NCBI GenBank assembly: GCA_036526255.1
Contig: DATCYW010000080.1
Coordinates: 1 to 64,000, forward strand
Source of the DNA: Malonomonas sp036526255
GTDB lineage: Bacteria; Desulfobacterota; Desulfuromonadia; Desulfuromonadales; Geopsychrobacteraceae
Reading direction: 5' to 3'
DNA length: 64,000 nt
The translations under genes and the position numbers were made by a program. How positions within the stretch are numbered: position 1 is the stretch's first letter; each line of letters starts with the position of its first letter. This document shows positions 41,820-51,635 of this stretch, one piece after another. The notes below the pieces were generated by a model. It was not told the origin of the DNA. It worked only from the letters and a program-made list of their open reading frames with translations, and ran no database searches.

Positions 41820-42317
41820 ATGACACAGGCTCCAGACGACCAACTCGACATCCGCGAAATGACAATTGATGATATGGCGGCGGTTTTTCATCTCGGCGAA
41901 AAACTTTTTACCTCTGAGTTTTCCCAGAGCATGTATCGGACCTGGGATGAATACGAAATTACTACGTTATTCAATTCCGATACCGAACTCTGTCTGGTGG
42001 CGGAACTGGCTGGAGAGATCGTCGGTTTTGCCCTTGGCACCACAGTAGAGAAGCAGAACTCGGCCTGGAAATACGGCTACCTGGTCTGGATCGGTGTTCG
42101 TCCCGGCTTGCAGAAGGGTGGCGCCGGTCATAAGCTGTTCGCCGAAATCAAGCAGCGCATGCTTGATCAGGGGGTGCGGATGATGGTCATCGATACCGAT
42201 GCCGACAACAAGGGCGGGATCGCATTTTTCAAGAAGCAGGGCTTCAATAACATCCAGAAGCATGTCTACATGACCCTCAACCTTTCCCGTCCGCGCCGCA
42301 AGCGCAAGAAAGTCTGA
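41820..42317 (+). CDS. GNAT-family N-acetyltransferase
   Basis: This 165-residue acetyltransferase has DIREMTIDDMAAVFHLGE, the acetyl-CoA loop VRPGLQKGGAGHKLF (a modified R/Q-x-x-G-x-G/A) and the C-terminal AFFKKQGF strand. The tail is strongly basic (RPRRKRKKV). The substrate is unknown. Its stop is two bases from the M20 peptidase start, so the two form an operon; acetylation and deacetylation of one class of amino compound is a possibility. Confidence 0.87.
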   Translation: MTQAPDDQLDIREMTIDDMAAVFHLGEKLFTSEFSQSMYRTWDEYEITTLFNSDTELCLVAELAGEIVGFALGTTVEKQNSAWKYGYLVWIGVRPGLQKGGAGHKLFAEIKQRMLDQGVRMMVIDTDADNKGGIAFFKKQGFNNIQKHVYMTLNLSRPRRKRKKV

Positions 42318-42319
42318 AG

Positions 42320-43456
42320 ATGAGCGAAATTCTCGAACAGGTCTGGGATGCCATCGACCCGCAGCGGCTGCGCGACATCCTGATAGAGATGGTTGATATC
42401 TATTCACCAGCCGGCAAGGAAGAGGATATCCAGCTCTACCTCGAAGAGCGTCTGTCAGTGACCGGCATTCCGGTCCGTCGCCAGGTCGTCGAAGACGAGC
42501 GTTACAACCTGGTTTCTACCATGGGGAAGGGGGAGCCATCGCTCTATCTGGTCGGCCATGTTGATACGGTCGCCGCCTGGGATATCGACGAATATGCCGC
42601 CGTTGAAGAGTGGGGCGTAGTGCGTGGTCTGGGCACCGCTGACATGAAAGGCGGCTGCGCGGCAATGGTTGAGGCCTGGCTGGCGCTGGCGACGCTGCCT
42701 GAAGAGCAGCGCCCTTCGCTTGGTCTGCTGCTGGTGGTTGGCGAGGAGGAGAACGGTGACGGCAGCGCGCGCTTTCTGCAGGAACTCTGCCCGGAGTGGG
42801 TGGTGATCGGTGAGCCGACCTCGATGCTACCGGCGTTCAGTCACTTTGGTTATATGGAAGTGTCGCTGGTGACCCAGGGGCGGCGCATCCATTCGTCACT
42901 GCCGGAACTGGGACATAACGCCATCGAATCGATGCTGCGGGTGTTGTTGCAGATTGAACGCTCGCCGCTGTTCGATAAAAAAGCCTCCCAGCTGGTTTAT
43001 TCAATCCGCGAGATGAGTTCTGCCCGGGCCGGATTTGTGGTCCCGGATCGTTGCGAAGCGATGATCGATATCCACCTGTCACCGGCGGTCGATCCGGGTG
43101 AGGTGCGTCGTGAAATGGAGAAGTCCTTGGGCAAGGCGCGCCAGGCCATCAAGGATCTCGATCTGGAGGCAAGCTTTGAATTTGAAGCAAGTGGTTATCA
43201 GCTGGAGACGCAGAACTGGCTGATGGAGGTTCTGGAAGAGGTCTGCCCGCGGTTGAACCTGCCGCTGGATTTTGTGCCGTTTCGTTCCCATTCGGACGGC
43301 AACCTGTTCTATCAGGCCGGCAGCAAGCCGGTGATTATCGGCCCCGGCTCGCTGGAAGTCGCACACACCGCTGAAGAACAGACCAGCCTGGCCGAAGTTG
43401 AAGCGGCCGCGCGGATTTACGCGGCGCTGGCACTTGGTCAGACCGCCCGTCAGTGA
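42320..43456 (+). CDS. M20-family metallopeptidase/deacylase
   Basis: This 378-residue protein is in the ArgE/DapE/CPG2 family. Metal-binding motifs are GHVDTVAAWD and GLGTADMKGG, the catalytic glutamate is in VVGEEENGDGS, and GEPTS and HSDGN match later ligands. A lid domain lies at about 175-280. It probably deacylates an N-acyl amino acid or cleaves a dipeptide. It has no signal peptide. Confidence 0.87.
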   Translation: MSEILEQVWDAIDPQRLRDILIEMVDIYSPAGKEEDIQLYLEERLSVTGIPVRRQVVEDERYNLVSTMGKGEPSLYLVGHVDTVAAWDIDEYAAVEEWGVVRGLGTADMKGGCAAMVEAWLALATLPEEQRPSLGLLLVVGEEENGDGSARFLQELCPEWVVIGEPTSMLPAFSHFGYMEVSLVTQGRRIHSSLPELGHNAIESMLRVLLQIERSPLFDKKASQLVYSIREMSSARAGFVVPDRCEAMIDIHLSPAVDPGEVRREMEKSLGKARQAIKDLDLEASFEFEASGYQLETQNWLMEVLEEVCPRLNLPLDFVPFRSHSDGNLFYQAGSKPVIIGPGSLEVAHTAEEQTSLAEVEAAARIYAALALGQTARQ

Positions 43457-43498
43457 TCTTGGGCAGTCGCTGTTGCGCTGCCCAATGACCGATTTGCG

Positions 43499-44920
43499 TT
43501 AGGCCTGGTCGAGCAGTTCGCCTTTCGCGGAGCGCAGCTGCACCTGCAGCGGCAGTTGCCCTGCGGCGTGGGTTGAACAGCTCAGGCAGGGGTCGTAGAC
43601 GCGGATGCCGTGTTCCAACCGGTTGAGCAGCCCCTGATCAAGTTTGTCGCCGCTAAGAAAACGCTCGGCCAGCTGACGCACCGTACGGTTCATCGCCAGG
43701 TTATTCTGGCCGGTGGCGATGATCAGATTGACATCTTCGAGGATGCCGTTGTCATCGACTTTATAGTGGTGAAACAGCGTCCCGCGCGGTGCTTCACTGA
43801 CGCCGATGCCGATGTTCTGATTGACCCCGGCCTGACTGCGGATGTGATGGTCGATGAGAATTTCATCAGCCAGGATCTCTTCAATTCGTTCCAGCGAAAA
43901 GAGAATCTCGATCAGCCGGGCGTAATGATAATAAAAACTGCCGCTGACCGGTTTGCCGTGGCCGCCATAGTGGCGGAACTGGCGCAGTTCGCGGTCGGCC
44001 TTCGGCGTACCGGCAAAATCGCAGACATTCAGCCGGGCCAGCGGGCCAACCCGGTACATGCCGGCTTCGGGGCCGAGCGGTTTGTAGTAGGGAAATTTCA
44101 GATAACTCCAGTTCTGCTCAGCTTCGCCAATCAGTTCCTGATAGTTCTCCGGATTTGCCCCGTTCTCCAGAATTTTGCCGTCACTGTCGATCACCCGCAG
44201 CTTGCCGTCGTAGTGCTCCAGCCCCCCATCCGCCGAGACCAGCCCCATGAACAGACTGGGAAAGTCGCCGTAGGCGTCCAGTTCGTCACGGTATTTATCC
44301 AGCACATCCTTCATCAGGTCGAGGGCGATTTCGACGGTTGCGTACATCTCTGGCAGCTGTTTGAGAGTATCACTGCGCTGTTCGTCAGAGAGTGATTTGC
44401 GCACGCCGCCTGGGACGGCCCAGGAGGGATGAATGCTGCGGTCACCCAGCGAGCGGATCAGCTGTTGCCCGAAGGCACGCAGGCGGACGCCTCTGCGCAC
44501 CAGATCCGGGTTGGCGGCGATCAGTCCGACCATGTTGCGCTGTGCCGGGTCGGCGTCCATCCCCAGGACCAGGTCGGGGCCGGAGAGCAGAAAGAAACTC
44601 AGTGCGTGGCTTTGCACTAGCTGGCCGTGATTCATCAGCCGTCGCAGGGCGACTGCCGTGGCCGGTGTGCGCACGCCGAGGATGGCATCCCCGGCTTTAC
44701 TTGACGCCAGCAGGTGGCTGACCGGACAGATGCCGCAGACGCGGGCGGTGATGCCGGGCATCTCCCAGAAGCTGCGGCCGATGCAGAACTTCTCAAAGCC
44801 GCGGAACTCGGTGACATGAAAACGACTGTCGGCAACCTTGCCGGCATCATCCAGTTCGATGGTGATCTTTGCGTGGCCTTCTATCCGGGTAACCGGTTCG
44901 ATGGTAACTGTTCGGGACAT
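43499..44920 (-). CDS. hoxH: NAD-reducing [NiFe] hydrogenase large subunit
   Basis: This 473-residue catalytic subunit binds the Ni-Fe centre through C62/C65 (RVCGICPVSH, residues 61-69) and the C-terminal DPCLSCSTH. About 22 residues follow that histidine, so the precursor needs cleavage by a HoxW-type endopeptidase, which is not encoded nearby. The group 3d type fits the HoxEFUY partners. It is the last gene of the operon. Confidence 0.95.
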   Translation of the reverse strand: MSRTVTIEPVTRIEGHAKITIELDDAGKVADSRFHVTEFRGFEKFCIGRSFWEMPGITARVCGICPVSHLLASSKAGDAILGVRTPATAVALRRLMNHGQLVQSHALSFFLLSGPDLVLGMDADPAQRNMVGLIAANPDLVRRGVRLRAFGQQLIRSLGDRSIHPSWAVPGGVRKSLSDEQRSDTLKQLPEMYATVEIALDLMKDVLDKYRDELDAYGDFPSLFMGLVSADGGLEHYDGKLRVIDSDGKILENGANPENYQELIGEAEQNWSYLKFPYYKPLGPEAGMYRVGPLARLNVCDFAGTPKADRELRQFRHYGGHGKPVSGSFYYHYARLIEILFSLERIEEILADEILIDHHIRSQAGVNQNIGIGVSEAPRGTLFHHYKVDDNGILEDVNLIIATGQNNLAMNRTVRQLAERFLSGDKLDQGLLNRLEHGIRVYDPCLSCSTHAAGQLPLQVQLRSAKGELLDQA

Positions 44921-44928
44921 TTTAACTC

Positions 44929-45474
44929 CTAGCCGAAGGTGCGCATTTCCGGCGGCAGATTGACGGGTTGCTTGTCGAGCAGGGCGGTGATCGCGGTGGC
45001 GATCCGCTCCGGCGCCGGCGGGCAGCCGGGCAGATAAATGTCGACCTTGATCGCCTGATGCAGCGGCAGCGCCTTTTTCAGTAATGCCGGCAGAAACTTC
45101 AGCGACTCGGCACCGATCGGCGCCTGCGCTTCGTGGTAGACAGCGGTCAGCAGATCCTTGACTGGTATCCGGTTGCGCATGCTGGTCACGTTGCCGGTGA
45201 CGGCGCAGTCGCCGAAACTGATCACCAGCTTGCTGTTATTACGGATGCTGCGCGCCAGTTCAAGGTTCTCGACGTTGGTGACCGCGCCTTCGACCAGGCA
45301 GATATCGACATCCTGCGGAAATTCTTTGCAGTCGACCAGCGGCCCGTAGACGATATCCACTTTCTCGACCAGTTCGATCAGCAGTTCATCCAGATCGAGA
45401 AAACTCATATGGCAGCCAGAGCAGCCGCCCAGCCAGGCTGTGGCCAGGCGGATTTTTTTCGGTTGTTCACTCAT
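44929..45474 (-). CDS. hoxY: NAD-reducing hydrogenase small subunit
   Basis: This 181-residue subunit holds the proximal [4Fe-4S] cluster: ATAWLGGCSGCHMSFLD, EGAVTN, SFGDCAVTGN and YLPGCPPAPE provide the cysteines. There is no signal peptide, so the enzyme is cytosolic. It partners HoxH, which starts eight bases later. Confidence 0.95.
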   Translation of the reverse strand: MSEQPKKIRLATAWLGGCSGCHMSFLDLDELLIELVEKVDIVYGPLVDCKEFPQDVDICLVEGAVTNVENLELARSIRNNSKLVISFGDCAVTGNVTSMRNRIPVKDLLTAVYHEAQAPIGAESLKFLPALLKKALPLHQAIKVDIYLPGCPPAPERIATAITALLDKQPVNLPPEMRTFG

Positions 45475-45495
45475 GATCAGTATCTTTCCAGCGGA

Positions 45496-46212
45496 TTAGC
45501 GCCGCCATTGACGTTTTTCACGACCATCGAGAATCCGCCGCAGAAAGCGGGCTTCCTTTTTCATCTCGCCGACGGAGGCACCTTTGTCGAACAGTGCGCC
45601 GGTCGGGCAGACCTCGACGCATTTGCCGCATTCCGTGCAGCTTTCACTCGCCCCCCAGGGGCGGTTGAGGTCGGTGATCACCTGGCTCTTGATGCCGCGC
45701 CCCTTGACATCCCAGGTATGCGCGCCTTCGACTTCGTCGCAGACCCGGACGCAGCGCAGGCAGAGCAGGCAACGATTGTGATCGACGCCGTAGCGCTCGT
45801 GGCTGGTGTCAAGGTGCAGTTCTGGGTTCAGATAGTCATAGCGGACGTGATCCATCCCCAGTTCGGCGGCAATGCTCTGCAGTTCGCAGTTTTCATTGCT
45901 GACACAGACCGCGCAGGTATGATTGCGTTCGGCAAAGGTCAGTTCAAGAATCATCCGTCGATAACGGTCGATTTTGTCGTTGTGGGTGATGACCACCATG
46001 TTTTCCAGGGCTTCGGTGGTGCAGGCCGGCAGCAGGCGCGGACTTCCCGCTACGGCGACCAGGCAGAGACGACAGCCGCCGCGCGCGCTGAGTCCGTCCA
46101 GATGACAGAGGGTCGGCAGTTTGATCCCCTGATCGCGGCAGGCTTCGAGAATCGATTGACCGGAGCGGGCACTGACCAGTTCATCGTTGATTGTCAGAGT
46201 AATAACCGGCAT
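45496..46212 (-). CDS. hoxU: NAD-reducing hydrogenase diaphorase subunit HoxU
   Basis: This 238-residue iron-sulphur protein has a [2Fe-2S] N-terminal domain (LPTLCHLDG, GGCRLCLV, LPACTT), a His-ligated cluster motif, and two [4Fe-4S] motifs (CLLCLRCVRVC; CTECGKCVEVCPTGAL). It carries electrons between the HoxF flavin and HoxYH. The start overlaps the hoxF stop by one base. Confidence 0.94.
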   Translation of the reverse strand: MPVITLTINDELVSARSGQSILEACRDQGIKLPTLCHLDGLSARGGCRLCLVAVAGSPRLLPACTTEALENMVVITHNDKIDRYRRMILELTFAERNHTCAVCVSNENCELQSIAAELGMDHVRYDYLNPELHLDTSHERYGVDHNRCLLCLRCVRVCDEVEGAHTWDVKGRGIKSQVITDLNRPWGASESCTECGKCVEVCPTGALFDKGASVGEMKKEARFLRRILDGREKRQWRR

Positions 46213-47912
46213 CAGCGTTCCTCCTTGAAGACGGCAAGTTCTGCGGCGTGCTCCGGTAGTTTCAGCAGCGGAATCTGGTCCAGTTGGCAGACCCCGGCCG
46301 GGCAGCGGTTCTCCTGGATGTGGGCCAGATACTCATCGCGGTAGTAATGCAGGGTATTGAGCACCGGGTTGGGTGCCGTCATACCCAGGCCGCAGAGGCT
46401 GGTCTCCTGCACCAGATGGCAGAGCTCTTCGAGATTTTCCAGATCGGTCAGCATGGCGCTGCCGTCGGTGATCCGCTGCAGCAGTTCATACATTTCGACA
46501 GTGCCGACGCGGCAGGGGACGCACTTGCCGCAGCTTTCGTCCATGCAGAATTCCATAAAGAATTTTGCTACGTCGGGCATGCAGCTGGTTTCGTTCATGA
46601 CGATCAAACCGCCAGAGCCCATAATCGAACCAAGTTCCTTGAGACTTTCGTAATCGACCGGCGTGTCCAGATGTGCGGCCGGAATGCAGCCGCCGCTCGG
46701 TCCGCCGGTCTGGGCGGCTTTGAACTTGCCGCCGTCGGGCAGGCCACCGCCGATATCAAACACGATGTCGCGCAGGCTGATGCCCATCGGCACTTCAATC
46801 AGCCCCGAATTGACCACTTCGCCACAGAGCGCGAAGACTTTGGTGCCTTTGCTTTTTTCGGTGCCGAAAGAGGCAAACCAGTCGGCCCCCTGACGTACAA
46901 TCGGGGCGACGTTGGCGTAAGATTCGACGTTGTTGATCAGGGTCGGATAACCCCAGAGGCCGCTCTGGGCAGGATAGGGCGGACGGGGGACCGGCTGGCC
47001 GCGGCGACCCATAATCGAGGTCATCAGCGCCGTCTCTTCTCCGCAGACAAAAGCCCCGGCGCCGATCCGCAGGTCGATGCGGAAGTTGAAACTGCTGTCG
47101 AGGACCCGGCTGCCGAGCAGGCCACGGCGTTCGGCGTCTTTGATCGCTTTTAACAACCGCGCCGCTGCCAGGGGATACTCGCCGCGAACGTAGATGTAAC
47201 CTTGTTCGGCACCGACCGCGTAGCCGGCGATGGCCATCCCTTCGAGGACCCGGTGCGGATCCGACTCCATGATGGTGCGGTCCATGTAAGCGCCCGGATC
47301 CCCCTCGTCGCCATTGGCGACAATGTATTTACGGGCAGCGGGTGACTTGCGCACCAGGTTCCACTTCACGCCAGTGGGGTAACCGCCGCCGCCGCGGCCG
47401 CGCAGGCCGCTTTTTTTGATTTCGTTGCAGACCTCTTCCGGGGTCATTTCGTGCAGTACATGCGCGAGTGCGGCGTAACCGTCACGGGCGATGCAGTGTT
47501 CAATCTTCTCCGGATCGATCCAGCCATTGTTCTCCAGCACGATTTTCGTCTGGCGGGCAAAGAAGGGCAGGTCTGCCGGCAGGGCTGGTGTTTCAACCGG
47601 CTCAGCTGCAACGCTGTGACGTAAAATCTCCCTGGCCTGCTCCGGACTCACTTTTTCGTAGGTCTGCTCATCTCCATGGCTGACAACGCGCAGCAGCGGA
47701 CCACGGCTGCAGGGGCCCATGCAGCCGGTCGTGACCACTTCCAGTTCGGTTTTTCCCCCAAGCTGTTTGATCTCTTCTTCCAGCGCCAGTTTGACATTTT
47801 CAGCGCCGGCAGAAAGGCAGGGGGTGCTGTAACAGAGAAATAACCGCAGTTGCAGTTGCTGCTGCCGCTGCTGTTCCTGTTCAGCCTGTTCAATCAATGC
47901 GGTCGGGTTCAT
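46212..47912 (-). CDS. hoxF: NAD-reducing hydrogenase diaphorase subunit HoxF
   Basis: This 566-residue protein is homologous to complex I NuoF. It has a thioredoxin-like [2Fe-2S] domain at the N-terminus, then NAD- and FMN-binding blocks (GLRGRGGGGYPTGVKW; ANGDEGDPGAYMDR; GAGAFVCGEETALM) and a C-terminal [4Fe-4S] site (SCGKCVPCRVG). It exchanges electrons with NAD(H). It overlaps the hoxE stop by four bases. Confidence 0.95.
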   Translation of the reverse strand: MNPTALIEQAEQEQQRQQQLQLRLFLCYSTPCLSAGAENVKLALEEEIKQLGGKTELEVVTTGCMGPCSRGPLLRVVSHGDEQTYEKVSPEQAREILRHSVAAEPVETPALPADLPFFARQTKIVLENNGWIDPEKIEHCIARDGYAALAHVLHEMTPEEVCNEIKKSGLRGRGGGGYPTGVKWNLVRKSPAARKYIVANGDEGDPGAYMDRTIMESDPHRVLEGMAIAGYAVGAEQGYIYVRGEYPLAAARLLKAIKDAERRGLLGSRVLDSSFNFRIDLRIGAGAFVCGEETALMTSIMGRRGQPVPRPPYPAQSGLWGYPTLINNVESYANVAPIVRQGADWFASFGTEKSKGTKVFALCGEVVNSGLIEVPMGISLRDIVFDIGGGLPDGGKFKAAQTGGPSGGCIPAAHLDTPVDYESLKELGSIMGSGGLIVMNETSCMPDVAKFFMEFCMDESCGKCVPCRVGTVEMYELLQRITDGSAMLTDLENLEELCHLVQETSLCGLGMTAPNPVLNTLHYYRDEYLAHIQENRCPAGVCQLDQIPLLKLPEHAAELAVFKEER

Positions 47913-48448
47913 GCACCCTCCTTCTCAACTGCTTCTAGCATGGCCGCTTTGGCGTTGATGGCAGCAATGGTCGCTGCGGAATTTTCCTTGCCATGCACTT
48001 TACCGTCGAGGGTCAGCATCGGTGCCAGGCTGCAGTTACCGAGACAGCGCGCAGTTAGCAAGGTCAGCTTGCCGTCTTCGGTTGTGCAGCCGGCCTTGAC
48101 GCCGAATTCTGCTTCCAGGCTGGTGACAATTTCGCCGGCACCTTTGACATAGCAGGCGGTGCCCATACAGACCACGCAGACATGTTCACCCTGAGGGTCG
48201 AGGCTGAAAAAATTGTAAAAAGTGGCGACGCCGTAGACCCAGCTTGGCGGCAGCTTGAGCTGCAGCGAAACGTAATCAAGGATCTCTTCGTCCAGATGAC
48301 CGAAGGTCTCCTGCGCCGCATGCAGCACCTCGATCAGAGCATCCTGCTGGAATTGACATTTTTTCAGCGATTTGTCGATCAGCGAAAAACGTAAATTCTG
48401 TTCGGATGTGGTGTTTCCAGTTACGGATGAAGCTGTTTGCGCTGTCAT
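47909..48448 (-). CDS. hoxE: NAD-reducing hydrogenase subunit HoxE
   Basis: This 179-residue NuoE-like subunit has a thioredoxin-fold [2Fe-2S] site (VCMGTACYVKG with two Cys, then ARCLGNCSLAP). HoxE is thought to link the diaphorase to ferredoxin or extend electron transfer. It is first in hoxEFUYH. About 240 bases separate it from the carboxylase terminator upstream, room for a promoter. Confidence 0.94.
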   Translation of the reverse strand: MTAQTASSVTGNTTSEQNLRFSLIDKSLKKCQFQQDALIEVLHAAQETFGHLDEEILDYVSLQLKLPPSWVYGVATFYNFFSLDPQGEHVCVVCMGTACYVKGAGEIVTSLEAEFGVKAGCTTEDGKLTLLTARCLGNCSLAPMLTLDGKVHGKENSAATIAAINAKAAMLEAVEKEGA

Positions 48449-48630
48449 GCCGTGCTCCTGTGTTGGCTAGTAAAATGATAGGGAATTAACGAATGCTTTA
48501 TTAGCAACCTCTGTGGATGGCGTCAAGAGAAAACAGCTATCTGTGCGGACCATAGCTGAAATGTCAGCTGTGGTAGAAGTCAAAGCATAGATGATCAACT
48601 TGGAGATTCAAGCGGATGGCGGGGAGGGCA

Positions 48631-48662
48631 GAAATAAAAGGCCCCGGAAAAACCGGGGCCCT
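48631..48662 (-). terminator. Terminator after acyl-CoA carboxylase operon
   Basis: GGCCCCGG (48640-48647) and CCGGGGCC (48653-48660) form a perfect 8-bp stem over a five-base loop. On the minus strand it is followed by TTTTATTT. Confidence 0.93.
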
Positions 48663-48689
48663 TGAAACTTACATCAAAACAGAAAACAG

Positions 48690-51566
48690 TTAGAGGACCG
48701 CCTGCAGGTACTCGATGGTCACGGCCTGTTTCTGTTTGGCCAGTGCCTTGGGGTCGACCTCGACGAACTTCTCATCCGGGGTGACCTTGAACAGCGTCTG
48801 CCCTTTCTGGACGATGGTGCCATCACCACCTTCGATGACAATCTTGTCGATGGTGCCTGCGAACGGCGCCGGTACCTTGTTGAACATCTTCATGACTTCA
48901 AGGATGAAGAGCGGCTGGCCTTTTTCAAAATGCATCCCTTCGCTGACGAAAGGTGGCAGCCCCGGTGCTTCCTGGCCGTAGTACATGCCGCCACCCGGGG
49001 TGACGATCTCGTCGGCTTTGGTTGCCGGTGGCGGAACCAGAACTTTTTTCATTGCGGCCTGCAGTTCCGGATCATGCAGATACTCAGGGATGGTGACCTC
49101 GAGGTCATCCTCGACTTTAAGGTCGTAGAAGCTGGTCCGCTCTGCCACCAGTGCCAACAGTCCGAGCAGCTCGTTGCCCAGCTCGAAACCGACGTGGGCG
49201 GCCTGAATTTCTGCCCAGGTTTCTTTGCTGTAGCCACCCTGTGGCTGTGCTTTGCCGAGGATGCCATCCAGCTTGAGATATTCGTCTTTGCTGAAACCGA
49301 ACTTCTCGCGTAGTTCGGCGTAGAAGGCCAAGGCGCTTTCAAGCAGGTCGCGGTCATGGGTCCAGATGACTTCAGCCGAAGGCGCATCCGCCCGCCAGGT
49401 CATGTTCAGGTACTCGTAGGTCTCCTGCAGCACCACCAGCGGATTGCGCAGCCAGACGACCTTGCCGCCTTCGATCTTGAAGTTGGTTTTGTTCAGACTC
49501 AACCAGCCGGAAAGCATATGCGGATCTTTCAGCAGCATTTCGATCGGCCGGGTCAACAGGGTGCCTTTGCGGTCGAGGGACTCCGACGCGGCTCTGGCTG
49601 CTGCCGGATTCTCTGCGAAAAATGCCCCGTAGTGCTTTTTCATGGCGATGAAGGCGTAGACGACATCGATCTTCTGTGCTTCTTCCTTCAGCTTGCCGAC
49701 CAGCGTCAGATAAGGCACGACGAAGCGGGTGGTCGGTTTGGCCATGACATTGTTGCCGATGAACCAGTTGACCAGGCCGTAGTGGAATTCGAGGTTGGTC
49801 GCCAGGTTGCTGCCGCGCAGCACGGTGCGGCGCAGCACTTTCGACAGCTGTTCATAGCTGGCGAGGCGATCATCATCTTTGGTCAGCAGCAGGGCGATGT
49901 TCGAATCGTAGGCGCCAGCCAGGTGATAACGCATGAATTGCCCGGTGTCTGGATTGGGAATGCAGATCCCCTGATCGTCGCGGATTTCGCCTTCGATCGG
50001 CTTTGACCAGTAGCGGATGTAACCGCCGGCACTTGGTGACAGCGAGCAGTCGGTCGCGTTGAGGCGGGCTTCAGCTGAGGCGCCGAAGCGGGCAATCCGT
50101 TCGGGGCGCGGCAGGCGTTCTTTGTGCTCGGCGAGCAGGGCCATGGCTTCAACCAGCGACTCGACGATGAAGAAATCGTTCTTGTTTTTCGGATTGACGA
50201 ACTTGAGGCTGTAGACCAGTTCGGTGACGCGATGCTCAACCTGAATCCGGGTGTTGACTTCCATGAAGTAGTGTCGCTCGCCATCGACGATGCACTCGAA
50301 GGTCGAAGCGGAGTCGAGGCCGACAGCGGTACCGAAGCGCTCGGACTCTTCTTCCATCCGCTTGAGGACTTTCAGATCCGATTCAAGCGCCTTGACCTGG
50401 GCATGACGGCCGGCTTTTTTGGCTTTGGCGATCTCTGCGGTCAGCGCTTCCTGGGTCACCGAGATTTCCAGCAGCTTCTGCTCATGCATCTGCAGCGAGC
50501 AATCGCGGCCGCCCAGGGCGATGGCCCACTGGCCGTTGCCGAGCAGCTGGATTTCATTGTGCCGGGTCTGTTCGATATTCAACTCAATCAGGATGTTCTT
50601 ATTGTCGCCGACGCCGTTGGTTTTGACTTCGTTAAGAATCTCGCGAACCATCCCCGGTGCATCGGCGGCAGCGGCTTTGATCTGCTTGTCGGTCGGGTTT
50701 TTGGTCATCAGCAGGCCAGCACCGAGAATTCGCTGTCCTTTGCCGCCGCCGCCGCCGATTGCCTTGAGGCGAATGCGGGCGCCGGGATAACCTTTGAACA
50801 TCTCGGCGCATTCGATTTCTACCTGGGCGCAGAGTTCTTCAATCGAGTAAAGGTCTATCCCTTTATCGTAGGAGGCGAACAGGATGGCATCGGCGAGGGT
50901 TTCCAGCGCGAGCTTCTTATCATCAAGAACCTTCTTGTTGACGTTCAGCTTCTGGGCTTTTACCAGCGCCAGCAGTTCTGCCCGAGTGGAATATTTTTTC
51001 AGCAGGGTGCGTGCGGTGACGTTGTCGATCCCCGGAGTGACCGAAACATTGACCTGCAGCGCGGTCCGTTTGGCTTCGTCTTTTTTACCGGCGGCACGCT
51101 GGGTGCCGGAGCAGGGGCCGATGAACTTCAGGCCGGCGTTTTCGATGGCGGCAACGAACTCATCATCCTCAGCCATGAACCCGTAGCCAGCGAAGATCGA
51201 ATCGTAGCCGTTGTCCTTGGCGGTATCGATGATCTGTTGAATCCGCTCGACCCGCTCTTCTTTGGAGGCCCCAGTATAGTCAGGCACCCGGTGGACGCGG
51301 CTGTTGTCGGTCAGTTGACGCAGCTCAGGCGAGAGCGCGTTGGGGTAAACAATCGAGTCCTTCTCGGAGAGCAGGATGCCGTAGTGGCTGATCCCCATCT
51401 CCTGGTAGACGTCCATCGCCTCTTTGCGGATCGGGCCGCGGCAGACGATCAACGGCTTTAGGTCTTCGCAGGAGAAGGAGCGGACCCATTCTGAAGACGA
51501 CTGGCTCAGTCGACGGTCTCTGTGAATCAGCGGATTGTTTGCGTACAGGTCAGTATTTTGTGCCAT
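48690..51566 (-). CDS. Biotin carboxylase/BCCP fusion subunit of acyl-CoA carboxylase
   Basis: This protein of about 958 residues has a biotin carboxylase (about 30-560: AIGGGGGKGQRI ATP-grasp loop, EVNTRIQVEHRVTE active site), a long middle region, and a C-terminal biotinyl domain with EVMKMFN, the biotinylated lysine. It carboxylates biotin with bicarbonate and ATP. The length exceeds usual acetyl/propionyl-CoA carboxylase alpha chains (about 660) because of insertions and a helical region at about 640-850. The open frame starts at 51620, but the ATG at 51566 has GGAGAT upstream. It pairs with the carboxyltransferase gene 69 bases upstream. Confidence 0.9.
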   Translation of the reverse strand: MAQNTDLYANNPLIHRDRRLSQSSSEWVRSFSCEDLKPLIVCRGPIRKEAMDVYQEMGISHYGILLSEKDSIVYPNALSPELRQLTDNSRVHRVPDYTGASKEERVERIQQIIDTAKDNGYDSIFAGYGFMAEDDEFVAAIENAGLKFIGPCSGTQRAAGKKDEAKRTALQVNVSVTPGIDNVTARTLLKKYSTRAELLALVKAQKLNVNKKVLDDKKLALETLADAILFASYDKGIDLYSIEELCAQVEIECAEMFKGYPGARIRLKAIGGGGGKGQRILGAGLLMTKNPTDKQIKAAAADAPGMVREILNEVKTNGVGDNKNILIELNIEQTRHNEIQLLGNGQWAIALGGRDCSLQMHEQKLLEISVTQEALTAEIAKAKKAGRHAQVKALESDLKVLKRMEEESERFGTAVGLDSASTFECIVDGERHYFMEVNTRIQVEHRVTELVYSLKFVNPKNKNDFFIVESLVEAMALLAEHKERLPRPERIARFGASAEARLNATDCSLSPSAGGYIRYWSKPIEGEIRDDQGICIPNPDTGQFMRYHLAGAYDSNIALLLTKDDDRLASYEQLSKVLRRTVLRGSNLATNLEFHYGLVNWFIGNNVMAKPTTRFVVPYLTLVGKLKEEAQKIDVVYAFIAMKKHYGAFFAENPAAARAASESLDRKGTLLTRPIEMLLKDPHMLSGWLSLNKTNFKIEGGKVVWLRNPLVVLQETYEYLNMTWRADAPSAEVIWTHDRDLLESALAFYAELREKFGFSKDEYLKLDGILGKAQPQGGYSKETWAEIQAAHVGFELGNELLGLLALVAERTSFYDLKVEDDLEVTIPEYLHDPELQAAMKKVLVPPPATKADEIVTPGGGMYYGQEAPGLPPFVSEGMHFEKGQPLFILEVMKMFNKVPAPFAGTIDKIVIEGGDGTIVQKGQTLFKVTPDEKFVEVDPKALAKQKQAVTIEYLQAVL

Positions 51567-51635
51567 GGGCTTTATCTCCACTTCCATGGGGTTTAATTTG
51601 CTAGCGCGGTTTTTCATCAATTTTAGTCTCTCTCA

